Notes under the pieces: generated by a model
What the model was told of the DNA's origin: nothing
Databases searched by the model: none
What the model saw: the letters and a program-made list of their open reading frames with translations, nothing else
Position numbers and translations under genes: made by a program
NCBI GenBank assembly: GCA_047495785.1
Contig: JBLDXI010000055.1
Location: 434,001-498,000, forward strand
Reading direction: 5' to 3'
Length of the DNA stretch: 64,000 nucleotides
Source: Lepidodermella squamata
Taxonomy: Eukaryota; Gastrotricha
Part shown: positions 33,016 to 44,927 of the stretch, piece after piece
Position numbering within the stretch: the first letter of the stretch is position 1
How the letters are laid out: each line of letters begins with the position of its first letter

Positions 33016-36000
33016 TCAAAAAGTGATGCCACTCGCCATAAATTTTTCGTATTCTGCACGCCGGTCCTCCGGCTGCCACAACGCGCCGCCAGGGCCGAGC
33101 TGGCCAGGGCTGCTGCGCACGTACTCCTCGTAGATTTTCACCGAGGCAGCTGGGACGCTGACGTTCAAAAAATCAATGTCGGGTCGGAATGAAGTGGTCA
33201 TCGGCTGGACCGTGAGTAGCGAGTAGGCCACGCCGGCGACAGGCCTGAATTCGGCCATGTAGCAGTATTTCGTGAATAGTTGCTGGTCTTGCTCGCGTTT
33301 CGACTTCATATCGTCGACATCAAAGCCGTAGAGCTCCATGGAAGATTTGAAAACAGTCTGAAATGTAAAATAATGAGATAAAGATGAGGAAAATAAGCAG
33401 GTCGGTTTCAAGTTCATTATAGCCCAAAATATTAAATTTTAGGTGATAAAAAAGGGCTTGGCGAATTTTCCGAAAGTTCCAGCTAATCGCAAAACGTTTG
33501 TTGACCAGTGTGTACATTCATTATTTCCTGAACCCATTTCTCTACAACACGAATACAAAACGATGCGATTTGCAAAAGAATTTGGAGCATTTCATCGCGA
33601 ATTTTGTAAAATTATCTTGTACAAGGTTACTTAGATTTGGCTCTCGTATTTCGTTATTTTCGTGATACATTCATCGGATCTACAAACGAATTCGCGATTT
33701 TCACCCCTTAGATGGCTAATTCTTTGTTATTTTTTTCACTTCCTTCAACGAAGAGAGAATGATTGCATGTACCAAGATCAGTTATGATACATCCGTTAAC
33801 TCTTCGACGATTGAAATCAATCACATTTTTCCATTCATAGGCGAAATGAGCGATCAATTTTTAGCGCAACTGCGGCTTTGTTGCAAAACAGCCAATTCAT
33901 TCAACCCCCGCCAGCTGTGTCGGCGCAACATTTCCCAACTCTTCAAAGTTCCAGTTCCAGCCGAAATTGTAGCTCGAATTCGAAAGGAAGCGTTGAAGGA
34001 GACCGGCCCAGCAATCAAGTTCCTATATGATTTTATTATCAAGTCAGCTTTGTCCGATGGCTTGCCTAACATTCTCCAGCTTTAACTAATGTACTCCCTC
34101 AAGAGCCATTGCGAGAGCGTGGTCGAGACTATCGGGAGCACATTCAATCGACGTTGTGTTCCCGGTCGCCCACTGTCTCTCGAGACTTTCTTACAGTGGA
34201 ATGGGCCTAATCCGTCTGCTCCGGATACTACAAACTTCGTAGAATTCTCGATTTTCACTTAAAAGCTCGGGAAAAGTGGCATTTTGTTCGAAAAACGAAT
34301 CAGCCAGAAAAGCTGATAACGGTCAAAAATCGAAACCTTTCTGTTCGCCATGAAATACCGGTTGCGAGCATCGGAAGTTTTCATCAACTTCGTTTTTGCA
34401 AGCTTTTTCTTCATTCGCGACTTGATGAGTTTTTTTCTTCTGACAGGTTCTTGTTCTGGATTGTTTATTACTTGTTGGAAATGATCAACAAATCGACGTG
34501 GGCTGTGACCAAGTGATATGGACATCACAGAGGACTTCGAAACAGGATTCCTTCCGGTTGTTCGCGACCTGTTCCGTCGAATCCTAGGATGTTTTTTCAT
34601 TATTGTAAATGCATCCTAGCTTACGTACGTGAACCGGGGTTAGGGTTAGCCTAACTCAAATCCTAACCCCGGTAAACTCGGCAACCGGCCATTCGTGCCC
34701 ACATCCGACGGTTTAAGGCTCTGGCGCTGCTTCCGGTCGAAGTCGTCGAAGACTGGTATCAAGTTCTTCTACGCGATTGCCCGCCTTGCCTCGTCGGTTT
34801 CAAAAAATAATGGCGCCAACAGTGGCTGGGCACAGTTGAAATAGATAATGGAATGTTGTCGCGTACCAACAACGCCGAGGGATTCAATTCAAAGCTGAAC
34901 AAACGAGCCAGAATAACCGCATCAAAATGTTTGGCGGCTGATCGATCTGCTGAAGGAGGAGGAAAGCAGGCCCAGGCCACGGTACTCCAAGTTAAGCTAG
35001 CGGTCGTGTCAACAAATCACTAATCGTAGTCACTAATAGTTGCGCATCTGGGGTTAAATCAGTAATGCCTAGATTTTTTTCCCGTGTACCTTCCCACGCT
35101 TAATAACGAACCAGGTTGCTTTTGCTATGCATAGTCTCTCTCGCTCTGTTGCCAACACCGAGGTGTGGCTGTTTGATGTCCACTCGCATATTTGCCTATT
35201 CTTCGAAGCTGCCGCGCGTGAACAAGACTGAACGGAGACGGAAATTGCTGAATTAGCTAGAGCTCGTAACGATCGTTAGGTACAACTCGATCAACGAATT
35301 TGTACTCCTGTTCCGAAATTTGAAAATGGTCGCGAAATTCCATTCGTTGAAGCGGTTCAAAATCTATTTCGCTGTTGAATCCCGTTGAACACTAGAAAAA
35401 CGACGATGAGCCTCCTTTTAACCCGCAAGTAATACTTCCCGCTGGGCAACCAGTTAAATAACTAGATCCTGGTCACTAGCTTGAAATTGCGGACCAACGG
35501 AAAATTTTGAATGATAATTGTGTATTATCATAATTCTGATTTCGAACATTTTTTCAAATCAAATTATGTAAATTTGTTTCCTCTTTTTTGTTGCTAGCGG
35601 AAATAGCATAGAGCACTATAGAAAATGTGAAGAAGTATTACCGAGAAGTCGTTCGATGGCCACGGCGAGTTGACATCTGCCAGCGCCCTGGTGTACGAAT
35701 TCGTCATCGAATCCGGCATCACAAAATCATTCTCGAGCGAATCCTCCGAATCCGCATCCGAATTCGCAGCAGCTGGCGAGCTGTCGAAACTGTCCACGCT
35801 TGAATGCTTCACTGGTAGGTTTTTCGAACTACTAATTAGCTCGGCATTCGAACCCGGAGCAACTGGCGGCTCGTTAGATTGCCACAACCGGCGGAACAAC
35901 GACCCAGCACCTGCTGTAGACGTATTAGCCGACGAAGCGCCAACCCGCCTTAACCGCGGGATGAACGGATCCAAGTCTTGATCAGGCAACAAGATGCCAC

Positions 36001-39000
36001 CTGCAGGCGATAGCTGCATAGTATTCGGAATTTTAAAATCATGCAAATCTTCGAAAAATGTCATTCGGTGCGGCTGAAAGTAAATCGTGAACGAGTCGAC
36101 AATCGAGCAAGTCGACGCGTGTGACGATGCGACAGACCCAGGTGATACAACGCTTCGTATCTGCGACTTGCTTTCATCCAATTCGTCCATAATCGGTTCG
36201 GGCAAAGGCAGGCATTTCAGCAGTTTCAAATCAAACCATTGGACTAATCGCCGCCGCCGTTCAGCGTCGGAAATGAAGCCGTCTATGATCGGGTTATGAA
36301 GGTCGTAGTCGCTGACCATGTCCCACAGGGCTTGGCCAGGCGCGGCTCCGGTGCCTCGGTGGTGTTCGAAAGGCCGGTACATGCCCAGCAGTAAATTTTT
36401 ACCATGTTGCCGATCCGCGTCGGAAAATGTGTTGTTCAGCAGCCGGGAGACTTGCTCGAGTTTGTCTCGCGACTGCGAAATCCAAGGAGCTGCTCGGCGG
36501 TAGGAAGCAAAGTGGTGAACCAGTAACGAGCCGCCATATTGAAGTGCGAGAATGTCGCCCATTTCTTCGAAAAGCAGCTCAAATAACCGGAAACAGTAGC
36601 TATCAAGCTCGATTATCGGCTGAGAAACAGCGCCAAGGGCGTGAAATTGATATCCAAGGGCCACTAGACCATTCTAAAGGTAAAATAAACTTTACCTTTT
36701 ATGGAATTTAAAAAATAATGTCTATACCGTTAGCTGAGCTGTATTGGTTCTATCAAGGCAATCAACACAGTTAGTCCGAACAGTGCCTTTTTGTCTTTGC
36801 CCAGTGAAGGCTGTGCAGATTCCACAGTTAGCGATAACTTTTTCACCGATTTCCAGCAATTTTCGGACTGTGACATGACCGGTAGCACTAAAATAAAAAC
36901 AAATGTTCGCATCAGAATGTAAAAAAAAAAACGAAAAATTCCTCCTTAAAAATGTGATTTACGGAGCAAAGCCCTAGCGCGCTTAGTCGTTTTCGCTAGG
37001 ATTTGCCTACGCTTTTTCAAAGTTCGCTAACGGCAACTTGAGCAAGGATTTCATCACAGTCCAATGCTGTAATTTTCAGTGCAAAGCGATTTATTTTTCT
37101 GTTTCTCAAGAAATGGTACCTAACAAATGCGGCAATTATTCATCTGATTCATCTGCTAGTCGGACTCGAAGTGACCTCGTCATAGTAATTAAGCTTGAGT
37201 ATGCGACTCGGCATATGCGATTTCTTCGACTGTTCGACTTCGAAGTAATTTCTTACTTTGATTTACTGTCCGTCCGTTTCTCCGTTCGACTACGATAGAT
37301 CGATTCGTTATCAATAAGTAATTTGTTTGTCTTTTCGCTGGCCGCGTTTTCATTCATTGCGATCTAGCAATGAACGCCTCCCGTGCGATACCGGCGCGGG
37401 TGAGGTCAAGCATCGCGAGCCCCGGTATGGCCCTTCAATCGCCCCTTAGCCGAACTCGAAGGTTGATAGTCGCTCCATCGCTTTCACGTTTCGAATGCCA
37501 AAGGCTCTCTTGTAAGCCAGGATAAGTCGACGCAGTCAAAGACAATACTTCCTCGATATAACGTCTATTATTTCATTTTACTTCAGCTCTCTGGAAAGCA
37601 AAAAACTATGCCTGGATTCTCAAGAAGAAAAGACGCAATGGGCAGAGGCAGGCAAATAATTTCGTCAGCTGGGCACAGACCAGCATGGCGGAAAACAGGA
37701 CCGCGATGCTATCAAGAACTATCTCGATGGCATCAGAAATAACACGCAGGAGCAGACAGCTTTAAAGCCAGTGGCAAAACGAGTTTTACTCCATGGTTTT
37801 CGCGGCGCCGACAAAACTACAACAGGACCAAAGGCTCAAAAACCAGCAAGTCTATCAAGCGAACGCTATCAGACGATTCCAATGATTCGGCTGACATCGC
37901 GCCTTCAAAAAAATCGACCAAAAGCCGCAGAGCGACATCAAGTATCAGCGATGGAGGAAAAATCGAGGAAGCGCAAAAAGGCATTGTCGAGTGGTGGCTC
38001 CGCTGGCAGTCCGCATCCGTCAGCAACCTCGTCGCCGGCTGTTTCGCAGAATTCAGACGATTAACTAGCGAGTCTGATTACAAAGATCTTTTTGATTCCT
38101 TCTTCTACTTTTTCTTCTTACTCAAGGCTTCTGAATGCTGATGCTACCACAAAAAGCCTTTTACAATAATCAATGTGATTCTTTTTTCGCAGTAATGAAT
38201 ATGAATTCGTCAGCCCCAAACGCTGAGCTAGTCGCCGGAGCATCACCTGCCGAGCCCGCCCAGCAAGTCTGGACTTACCATCAGAATTTCGTGGTCTTGT
38301 AAAGTAGCTGAAAAATTCGAAATGCGTCGAGAACCCAATCACTTGGGAATGGACTATCTTGACCGATACTTAGCTTCAACAGAAGAATTCGTAACGGCAG
38401 AAAATTTACAGCTGATCGAAATTTCGTGTCTGTTCATTGCAGCCAAATTCGAAGTTTGTAATAATACAAACCGGATGATCAGATATTTGCTGAAAAATCT
38501 GCGATAACCTGTCTATTGTCTTGTGTTCGTTCTACTAGCGATGTCGTTTTCAATCTGCTCGCATCATCAGAAGCACGGTCTTTGACAACGAGCTGGAATG
38601 CGACATTTCTCATTTACTCTGCGATACTCTTGCGTTATGTTTTTTCTCGGTGTGGCATTATACGATACGTTGTGATTTTGATACTCCCAACTGCCTCGTG
38701 TCTTTCTGTCTTTCTTATAGATTAATCAGTTAGGGGCAACTGCTCTCAAATTAACACTAAAAATATGTTAGGAGGTTACGAATCTATTTACGGTTGAATC
38801 TAAAATCTTACTCTTTCCGATAAATATGAGCCAAATCGATGTGAACGTATTGAATTCGATAGGAGGGTTCCACATATTGGTTCAAGTAAACGATGGCTTC
38901 CTGCAAAACTTCATGCAGCAGCGCCTCTTTCTGGGCCTCACTCGGTGAGATGAACTGCTGGTTGTGATTGTTAACCGCGCCAGATTTGTTGCTAGAAGAC

Positions 39001-40358
39001 GCATTGCTTTGATTACTCGCCGCAATATTGGACGAACTTCCAGCGTTATTACCCGTTGAAAGCGGGTTTCGTTTAGATTTTTGACTAGTTTTAACCAAAT
39101 CGAAGACAATAATTGGAGCACCGTAACGGGATAGAAGCTGCGAAAAATGACGGCCTGCTAATTGCATGCCAAGGTCGTAGCCGAATACTGAAATAGGCGG
39201 AGGCCCGACAACGCTGACCGAAGACGGATCTTGCGTCCAAAGGGCTGGAACTGAGCCTCGAATTTGCACGAAGGAAGATATTAGACCGAAACCATCGGTA
39301 AGCCGTCTCTCAGATTTAACCGTTCCGGTTGAGTTATTCAGGTCTTGTCTGGTGTCCATAAGAGCCAGGGTAGGATTTTCGAATACGATTTGCTCAGTTT
39401 CAACTTCGTTAGCAACATAGCCTTCAGTGCTGATACCACGCTTCAAATACCTGAAAGCTCAAAATTGAGAGAAAATCTGAATTATCAGAGCGATTTTTAC
39501 AAACCTTGTTCCAGCATAATATCGAGATCTGCGAGCGATCAATGTTATGTAGATATGCCGGCCGAACATATTAACATTTCCCTGGCCAACATAACCATGA
39601 ACGATAGGAACAATCCAATGCTGACAGGCCGCGTCATTTAGTCGAACGGCCATCGAATTGAATAAATAGCTATTCCACGTATATTTCGGGTCATAACTCC
39701 GTTCGAAGGGCGTCGCTGCAGGGCCATCAAGCCACGATTGTAGGGTGCGGGTCATATCATATGTGTAGCTCAGATAGAAATTATTCGTTAGGTCAACGTT
39801 TAGGAATGTTTTCAAATATCGACTTTCGTTAGCATCATTAACGCCAATTTGCGGATTCGGAATATAAATCGTTTCCACTCGGTCAATCCTGCAATAAAAT
39901 TGTGAACACTTAATCCCAGGATAAGTAATTAATTACTTGTAAATTGAGTGATGTCCAATGGTCGCGACTTGAGATCTCTCAGATACAATCAAAACATAAT
40001 AGCCATATAGGAACCGCACGAAACCGATCACTCCATACGCTTTGAAGACCCTTTGCACTGCTAGAGCTTGTTTAGGGTTGTTAGCAACCGGGTCTTGTTC
40101 AAGAGGCTTTTTCGATGCGAATCGACTACCGCCCATTTTGAGTAGGGCACTCGAATTGCTGGCTGCAAATGGAATGGCAGAGTAGAGCTCCATTTCATCT
40201 GCGTAACGTTCAACGCCCATGACCAAATTTTCAACCCTTGCTGTTCGATCGATGGTCATCAAATCGAAAGACCCAACATCGTTACGAGCGACTAGATAAA
40301 TCGCCTCGTTTGTTACATAGCATATAAAATTATTGAAGCGTAAAAGGTCACTCCTCAT
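33016..40358 (-). CDS. FIG4: Polyphosphoinositide 5-phosphatase FIG4 (Sac domain), 992 aa
   Basis: Six exons: 39937-40358, 39505-39888, 38812-39450, 36728-36887, 35642-36673 and 33016-33357. FIG4 acts with VAC14 and PIKfyve on endolysosomal membranes and removes the 5-phosphate from PI(3,5)P2. FIG4-specific stretches run throughout: the N-terminal IDRTARVENLVMG, AYGVIGFVRFLYGYYV, IYIPNPQ, LIARRSRYYAGTRYLKRG, VANEVETEQI, VQIRGSVPALWTQD, and the catalytic CX5R motif CVDCLDRTNTAQ (cysteine ~522, arginine ~528). After it come LQYGGSLLVH and TFSDADRQ. The last exon supplies the C-terminal SMELYGFDVDD and YEEYVRSSP region used in complex assembly. A ~45-residue Ser/Asn-rich insert sits at 350-395. 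Two introns are very long for this window (36888-38811 and 33358-35641) and hold unrelated relics. Its ATG is only 86 bp past the GatA stop. Confidence 0.9.
34633..34673. repeat. 12-bp perfect inverted repeat (hairpin)
   Basis: ACCGGGGTTAGG at 34633-34644 is mirrored by CCTAACCCCGGT at 34662-34673, with a 17-nt loop. It sits directly in front of the transposase relic. It could be a remnant of an element end or a simple hairpin. Confidence 0.6.
34684..35005 (+). mobile_element. Degraded MULE-type transposase relic
   Basis: The translated sequence carries the C-terminal signature of Mutator-like transposases common in invertebrates: AHIRRFKALALLPVE, then after one in-frame stop (TAA at ~34808) RTNNAEGFNSKLNKR, then after a frameshift PHQNVWRLIDLLKEEE. 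The order and spacing match intact elements, while the stop and frameshift show it is dead. It lies antisense within FIG4 intron 5. The upstream catalytic DDE part is not recognisable. Confidence 0.68.
36888..38811 (-). other. Long FIG4 intron 3 with a cyclin-like fragment
   Basis: Intron of 1924 nt between FIG4 exons 3 and 4. It carries the plus-strand cyclin-box fragment at 38262-38507. A preceding Ser/Lys-rich open stretch (about 37750-38110, other frame) is of unclear status. Confidence 0.6.
38262..38507 (+). pseudogene. Cyclin E-like first cyclin box, truncated
   Basis: The reading frame gives KVAEKFEMRREPNHLGMDYLDRYLA followed by LQLIEISCLFIAAKFEV. This aligns with the first cyclin box of E/A-type cyclins (the pattern [26 protein letters not shown] then LQLIGISSLFIAAKLEE, from memory). 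It ends in a stop soon after the conserved AAKFE, before the IYPP block and the rest of the fold, and the upstream MRAIL region is altered, so the product would not be a working cyclin. It lies on the opposite strand within FIG4 intron 3. It could be a retrocopy remnant or a single exon of a nested gene; a remnant is more likely. Confidence 0.55.
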
Positions 40359-40444
40359 TTCATGTAAAAAATCACAATAAATTAAATAAAATTCTATATA
40401 AAAAAAATAAGAAATAAAATTTCGAACAATTTCAAGAAACTAAT

Positions 40445-41992
40445 TCACAACGGTTTATATCTCGGCAATAAATTTGAGCCAGGATCTGAATAATATTGGC
40501 GGTACAGCCAATCAGAGACCCCAAGGAGCAATCGATCGTGACCACGAGGTGCGATTAATTGAACTGATCGAGGCCATTTCTCGTTCGTTTTCACAGGAAT
40601 CGAAATCGCCGGGACACCGGCTAAATTAGCCGGTTGAGTGAACACGTCCATTTCTTCGACCCGAGTGCGGTTATCGGCTTCAGTAAACCATTTGTAGGTT
40701 GCAGCTTCCGGGGTGCATGGCAGTAAAGGTGTCAACAAAATATCGACCTGACTGAACGCTTTCTCGAAATCTTCATTGACTAGTCGCCGAGTGATCATAG
40801 CCTTTTTGACGTAAGTTTCGTAATTTTGCCGCAGGAGAAAATAATTCCCGGCTAGAATACGACTTCGGACAACAGGTCCGAATGCCTGAGCTCGACCACA
40901 TGCCATTAATTCGTCGGCTGAGAACTTTTTTGACGCTTCTTGCTCCAAAGGCCGGAAACCGTAACGAAGGCCGTCGTACCTAGCCATGTTCGACGCAACT
41001 TCAGCCGCGCATAGCACTGAATACGCCGATATAGCAAATTCAGTGTGAGGTAGTGATACTGGAACGATTTCGACTCCGTGTCTTCGCCCGAAAATGTCAA
41101 CAGCTGACTGCCAAGCGTCTAAAACATTCCTGCTAGTCAACTCAGTGACATACTCCTTCGGAATTCCTATGCGAAGTTTTGAATTCTCAAAATAACTCCG
41201 GTCCTTTTCAACATTAAACAATATTTTAGATTTATCGTATTCAATCAAGGTGGAATCGTCGATTTCAACTTTCCCAGTTTCCTCTGGAGTTAAGAGGGCT
41301 TTTGACAGTACGGCACAATCTTCCGGGGTCGGGGCTAGCAGCGACACGCAATCCATTGAATTTACCAGTGGGATCAAGCCATGGCGTGAAAATAGGCCAT
41401 AACTCGGTTTGTACCCAACAATTCCCATCATAGCTCCTGGGCTTCTTGATGACCCACCTGTATCCGAACCCAACGCGCCAAGGACTACCCCAGACGCCAC
41501 TGCAGCGCCCGATCCACCTGAGGAGCCGCCAGTTACCAACCAGTCCTTGCTAGTTTTCGACTTGGCACTATCGTCACTAGACAACGGGCTCTTCACAGGC
41601 CCGTAGAAACTGTCAACTGAACCGGTACCCATCGCAAATTCATCCATGTTAGTTTTTCCAATCACCACAGCTCCGGCATTTTCAAGCCTCTTCACAGCAG
41701 TCGCAGTATAAGGCGGAATGTAGTTATCCAGCATTTTACTTGCGCACGTGGTTCTGACACCTGTAGTCGAAAAATTATCCTTCACCGCTATAGGAACGCC
41801 CTCCAGAGGCCGAATGTCGCCGCTTTTCAGCCGCTTGCTCGACTCATCGGCTTGTTTCAGGGCTAACTCATTTGTGACTGTTATAAAAGCGTTCAAGTGG
41901 TTAGTTTCCCCTTGTTTTGCCAAACATTGGCGGCAGAAATCGACCGGGTCTCGCTGATGTGCCCGGTATGACTCCAACAACCGGCGAATCAT
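40445..41992 (-). CDS. QRSL1: Mitochondrial glutamyl-tRNA(Gln) amidotransferase subunit A (GatA/QRSL1)
   Basis: 515 aa, single exon. GatA is the amidase of the GatCAB complex that converts Glu-tRNA(Gln) to Gln-tRNA(Gln) in mitochondria. The amidase-signature catalytic triad is visible: Lys in GVPIAVKDNFS, the cis-Ser in TGGSSGGSGAAV, and the nucleophile Ser in GSDTGGSSRSPG. The family landmarks YKPSYGLFSRHGLIPL, VNSMDCV, VSLPHTEF, ASNMARYDGLRYGFR, RILAGNYFLL, LLTPLLP and FTQPANLAGVPA follow in order, and the length matches other metazoan QRSL1. I chose the ATG at 41992 (MIRRLLESYRAHQRDPVDFC), which aligns with the family start; a longer frame to 42157 is probably 5' UTR. FIG4 begins 86 bp downstream on the same strand. 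Confidence 0.92.
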   Translation of the reverse strand: MIRRLLESYRAHQRDPVDFCRQCLAKQGETNHLNAFITVTNELALKQADESSKRLKSGDIRPLEGVPIAVKDNFSTTGVRTTCASKMLDNYIPPYTATAVKRLENAGAVVIGKTNMDEFAMGTGSVDSFYGPVKSPLSSDDSAKSKTSKDWLVTGGSSGGSGAAVASGVVLGALGSDTGGSSRSPGAMMGIVGYKPSYGLFSRHGLIPLVNSMDCVSLLAPTPEDCAVLSKALLTPEETGKVEIDDSTLIEYDKSKILFNVEKDRSYFENSKLRIGIPKEYVTELTSRNVLDAWQSAVDIFGRRHGVEIVPVSLPHTEFAISAYSVLCAAEVASNMARYDGLRYGFRPLEQEASKKFSADELMACGRAQAFGPVVRSRILAGNYFLLRQNYETYVKKAMITRRLVNEDFEKAFSQVDILLTPLLPCTPEAATYKWFTEADNRTRVEEMDVFTQPANLAGVPAISIPVKTNEKWPRSVQLIAPRGHDRLLLGVSDWLYRQYYSDPGSNLLPRYKPL

Positions 41993-42558
41993 AAAACAAA
42001 CAAAACGACACCTATCAACATCGTACGAAACATGATTCAAAAATTTACTTGAACTGTAATAATATATATATTCAAGGTAATTGATAGTATTTAAATCGGT
42101 AATAAAAAACCAATTTTGCATATCATCATCATATTGAAGGTCGACGAGGGAAAACAACGGAAATTAACACCCAGTTTGCAACAACATTTGAAATAATTAT
42201 AATAATAGTATTATGGTGTAGAAGGTTTCGTGCATTTCATAGATTTAAGGGCGTGTCATCTTGCACTTTCAATAGAACTTTCCTGCACAAAAATTATTCA
42301 TTCATCAGACAAGTGCGGCTAGGATAAATTTTCAATATAATGTAAAAATATCAAATTAATTATTTTCGTAGATGAGGAGCTCAAAGTTCTTCGTATAATA
42401 TTATTATTGTCGGTAGCAAATAACCGGTTCTCTCATTTTTAGAGTTCAATCCCTAGCCTCATGTGAACATAAAAATCCCAAACGCAGCACAACGTGTCAA
42501 GTACTAATTTTTCGCATTTTTTTCTGAAAATTCAGCATTTTTACAAAACAAAAACAGT
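41993..42558. other. Intergenic spacer between iPLA2-like gene and GatA
   Basis: About 566 AT-rich bases on a same-strand boundary; nothing further recognised. Confidence 0.45.
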
Positions 42559-44718
42559 TTATACATTCATCCACTTCCGAACCGGCGCGATCGTGCTTGA
42601 GACTTTTTCCTGAGTTGCACCGTAAACACTTTGAGACTTGTTCTTTAACTGCAATTTTGAAGAATTCGCTTTGGCGATTATTGACGAAAATGAGGAAGAA
42701 AACATGGGCGTCGAGGCGATAACTCTCGTTCTAGCGTAGTCTGCCAATCGGCGGGCTGGCGGTCGCGGTTTGTTCAGCGCTTTCGCTGCAGTCGCGAATT
42801 TCACTTCGTTCAGCTCGGCGTAGCGCTGCGCGTCTGCCTGCAGCCGCGCCAGCGATTCCGGTCGACACTCATCCAAATTTACAAATTCCGACAAAAACGG
42901 GTTCAACCGGAAATACTTGTCTTTCGGTAACGTTCCGGCCAAAATTGCATGCGTAACTAAAAAAGAGGGAATAAAACAAAACAGATATAATCTGAGTTTT
43001 GAGTGAATGCATTATCTCCAAGATGATAACAAAAGGCTCATAATCATCGCCATAAGAATTGCGAAAAAATTTCCGCAATTTCTTTGTTCTACAATTCCCA
43101 TGTCTACTTTATAATGAAAATTTATATGTCATAATTAAAACGTATAATGGACATCAATAACTCATCAAACTGTAAACAAAACATTTGCTTCATGAGTCTT
43201 TTTAATTTTTCTTGAAAATTTTGAATGTAACCGAGAAAAAAGAATCCAAAATAATGAAAAAATATACTTACCTTCAGTATCTGTGGCTGCTTGAATAAAA
43301 CCGACGATTTTCTGCCGAACAGTAGGGGATTTCGCAAGTTCAGTCAAACTTTTCTTGCTGATATCGCCCAGTTCTTTGCTGGGAGACGACTTGCCTGTGC
43401 CAGAGTTTCCGATGGTAGACGGGATCATAGGCAACCAGGCTTCAGCTATTCTACCAGTTCCAACCGAAACAACGCAACTAGTCTCCTCACTCGGCCACAA
43501 TAGCGAACTTTCATGCAGGGCGAAAGCGGTTGGGTTATTTGCTAAAATGCCGCCATCCATATGAACAACGCCGTCGAGTTTGAACTCGTCGAAATACAGC
43601 GGCGCGGCTGATGATGCGCGGCATCCCTGCCATAGTTTGTACTTTGCAGAACCAGATAGGAGCGGGTAAACGGAAGACTCGGCACTTTTGACACAAGGCG
43701 CGTTGTAATTGCGGAACAAAAACGGCCGCAGAAACGATTCACTAGCTATTGAAGAAATTACCGCAACTTTTGGCACAGTGGGATCGCCGGCGTAGTCGGC
43801 GAAGGTCGCCCCTTCCATCCGAGTTTTCAAGATGGATTCCCATAGCTTCGAGTCGTAAAACTCGTGGTTGAGCAGCAGCTGACTGGTCCCAGTTACAGTG
43901 GGTCGCGAAAACATCTGGGTACCCATTTCTAAATACAAATCCTCGCATTGCTGGAGAGGTGTTTTCAATAGAAACAACAACAATGCGACAATGCCACCAG
44001 TACTGACGCCCATCACGTAGTCAAAAGCCTGGTATAACGGCCTGCCGACCGATTTCTCGAGTTGTTTTAGCATTTCGATCAAAGCCAGACCTTTCATACC
44101 GCCGCCGTCTAGGGTCAAAATCGACACCCCAGGGCCTTTAACCGGAGGCGCGTAACCCATCAAAGCCAGGCATCGCCGGACCGGAACGACGTGTTTCTGC
44201 CTTGACGGGCTGTTCTCACACCGGACAACTTCTTTGAGCAAATTAGGTATTATATTCAGCTTTGAATAGAATTCAACAGCATCCGGTTGTTCCGTCAAAT
44301 GCGTGGCGATGTCACTGCAAGCGGTTGCTGAGGCCAGACTCGATTTTGATTGTTTCAGCAAATTCGACAAATGTAAAGCTCGTTGCGCTATCGCATCCTT
44401 GTGAATTTGCATCAATTTATGCCGCGTTACCTCCGCTTGTTTCTGAATCTGAGCTGACAGTATTTTTGTCACCGGTTTCGCTGCAATAGTCTGAGGGACT
44501 GGCATTGTAATCTCCGCACTGCCTGCCTCGACCAAACTCGAAAAACCGGTATTATCGTCGAGCAGGTTCGCCAATTCTTCGCTTTTGTCTCTCTTCTCCG
44601 ACGGCTTTTTAGGGCTGCTCGTGAAACTAGCGAGGACTTTTGAGGTCGAAGCCGTCGCAGCCTTGGCAGCACTCTGCCCCAACCGCATCACGCCATCTAA
44701 TAATCCAGGTGACGACAT
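42559..44718 (-). CDS. PNPLA8: Calcium-independent phospholipase A2 gamma-like (patatin, PNPLA8 type), 614 aa
   Basis: Two exons: 43272-44718 and 42559-42956, phase 1 junction. The patatin domain (about residues 195-420) has the oxyanion motif DGGGMKGL, the nucleophile elbow GVSTGG (GXSXG) and the catalytic DGG of MDGGILANNPTAFALHE, forming the Ser-Asp dyad that hydrolyses phospholipid acyl chains. FYDSKLWE, PKVAVIS, FLFRNY, YKLWQGCRASSAAP and the tail YFRLNPFLSEFVNLDECRP match iPLA2-gamma rather than other patatins. The ~190-residue N-terminus is Ala/Ser/Lys-rich with helical parts, as expected for a mitochondrial/peroxisomal enzyme, though the targeting signal is not clear-cut. It sits 209 bp downstream of DUOX on the same strand. 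Confidence 0.9.
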
Positions 44719-44927
44719 ATCAATTCACTTTAAATTTCATTATCTAGATGAAAGCACAACAATAGATTAAAATTATTTCATAAAATTCCGTGAAAATATT
44801 GAGTAAACAACTTTGGAATTGCATGAGGCAAGTATTGCGTTTTAAAAAATAAGCATGGAAAAATACCCCCAGCCAAATGTGCAAAAATTTGAAAGCCTGT
44901 GCGCAGCAGCGTATAAAAATGAGCATT

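Larger units (their letters stand above)
33358..35641 (-). other. Long FIG4 intron 5 with inserted transposon relic
   Basis: Intron of 2284 nt, far longer than the usual ~50 nt here. It contains the degraded MULE-type transposase on the plus strand (34684-35005), a 12-bp inverted repeat just before it, and further open stretches at 33759-34085 (+) and 34259-34600 (-) that I could not assign. Confidence 0.6.

Noticed and set aside
34259-34600. 113-codon minus-strand basic open frame in FIG4 intron 5
   Set aside because: No recognisable domain; could be part of a decayed element, but nothing supports a gene.
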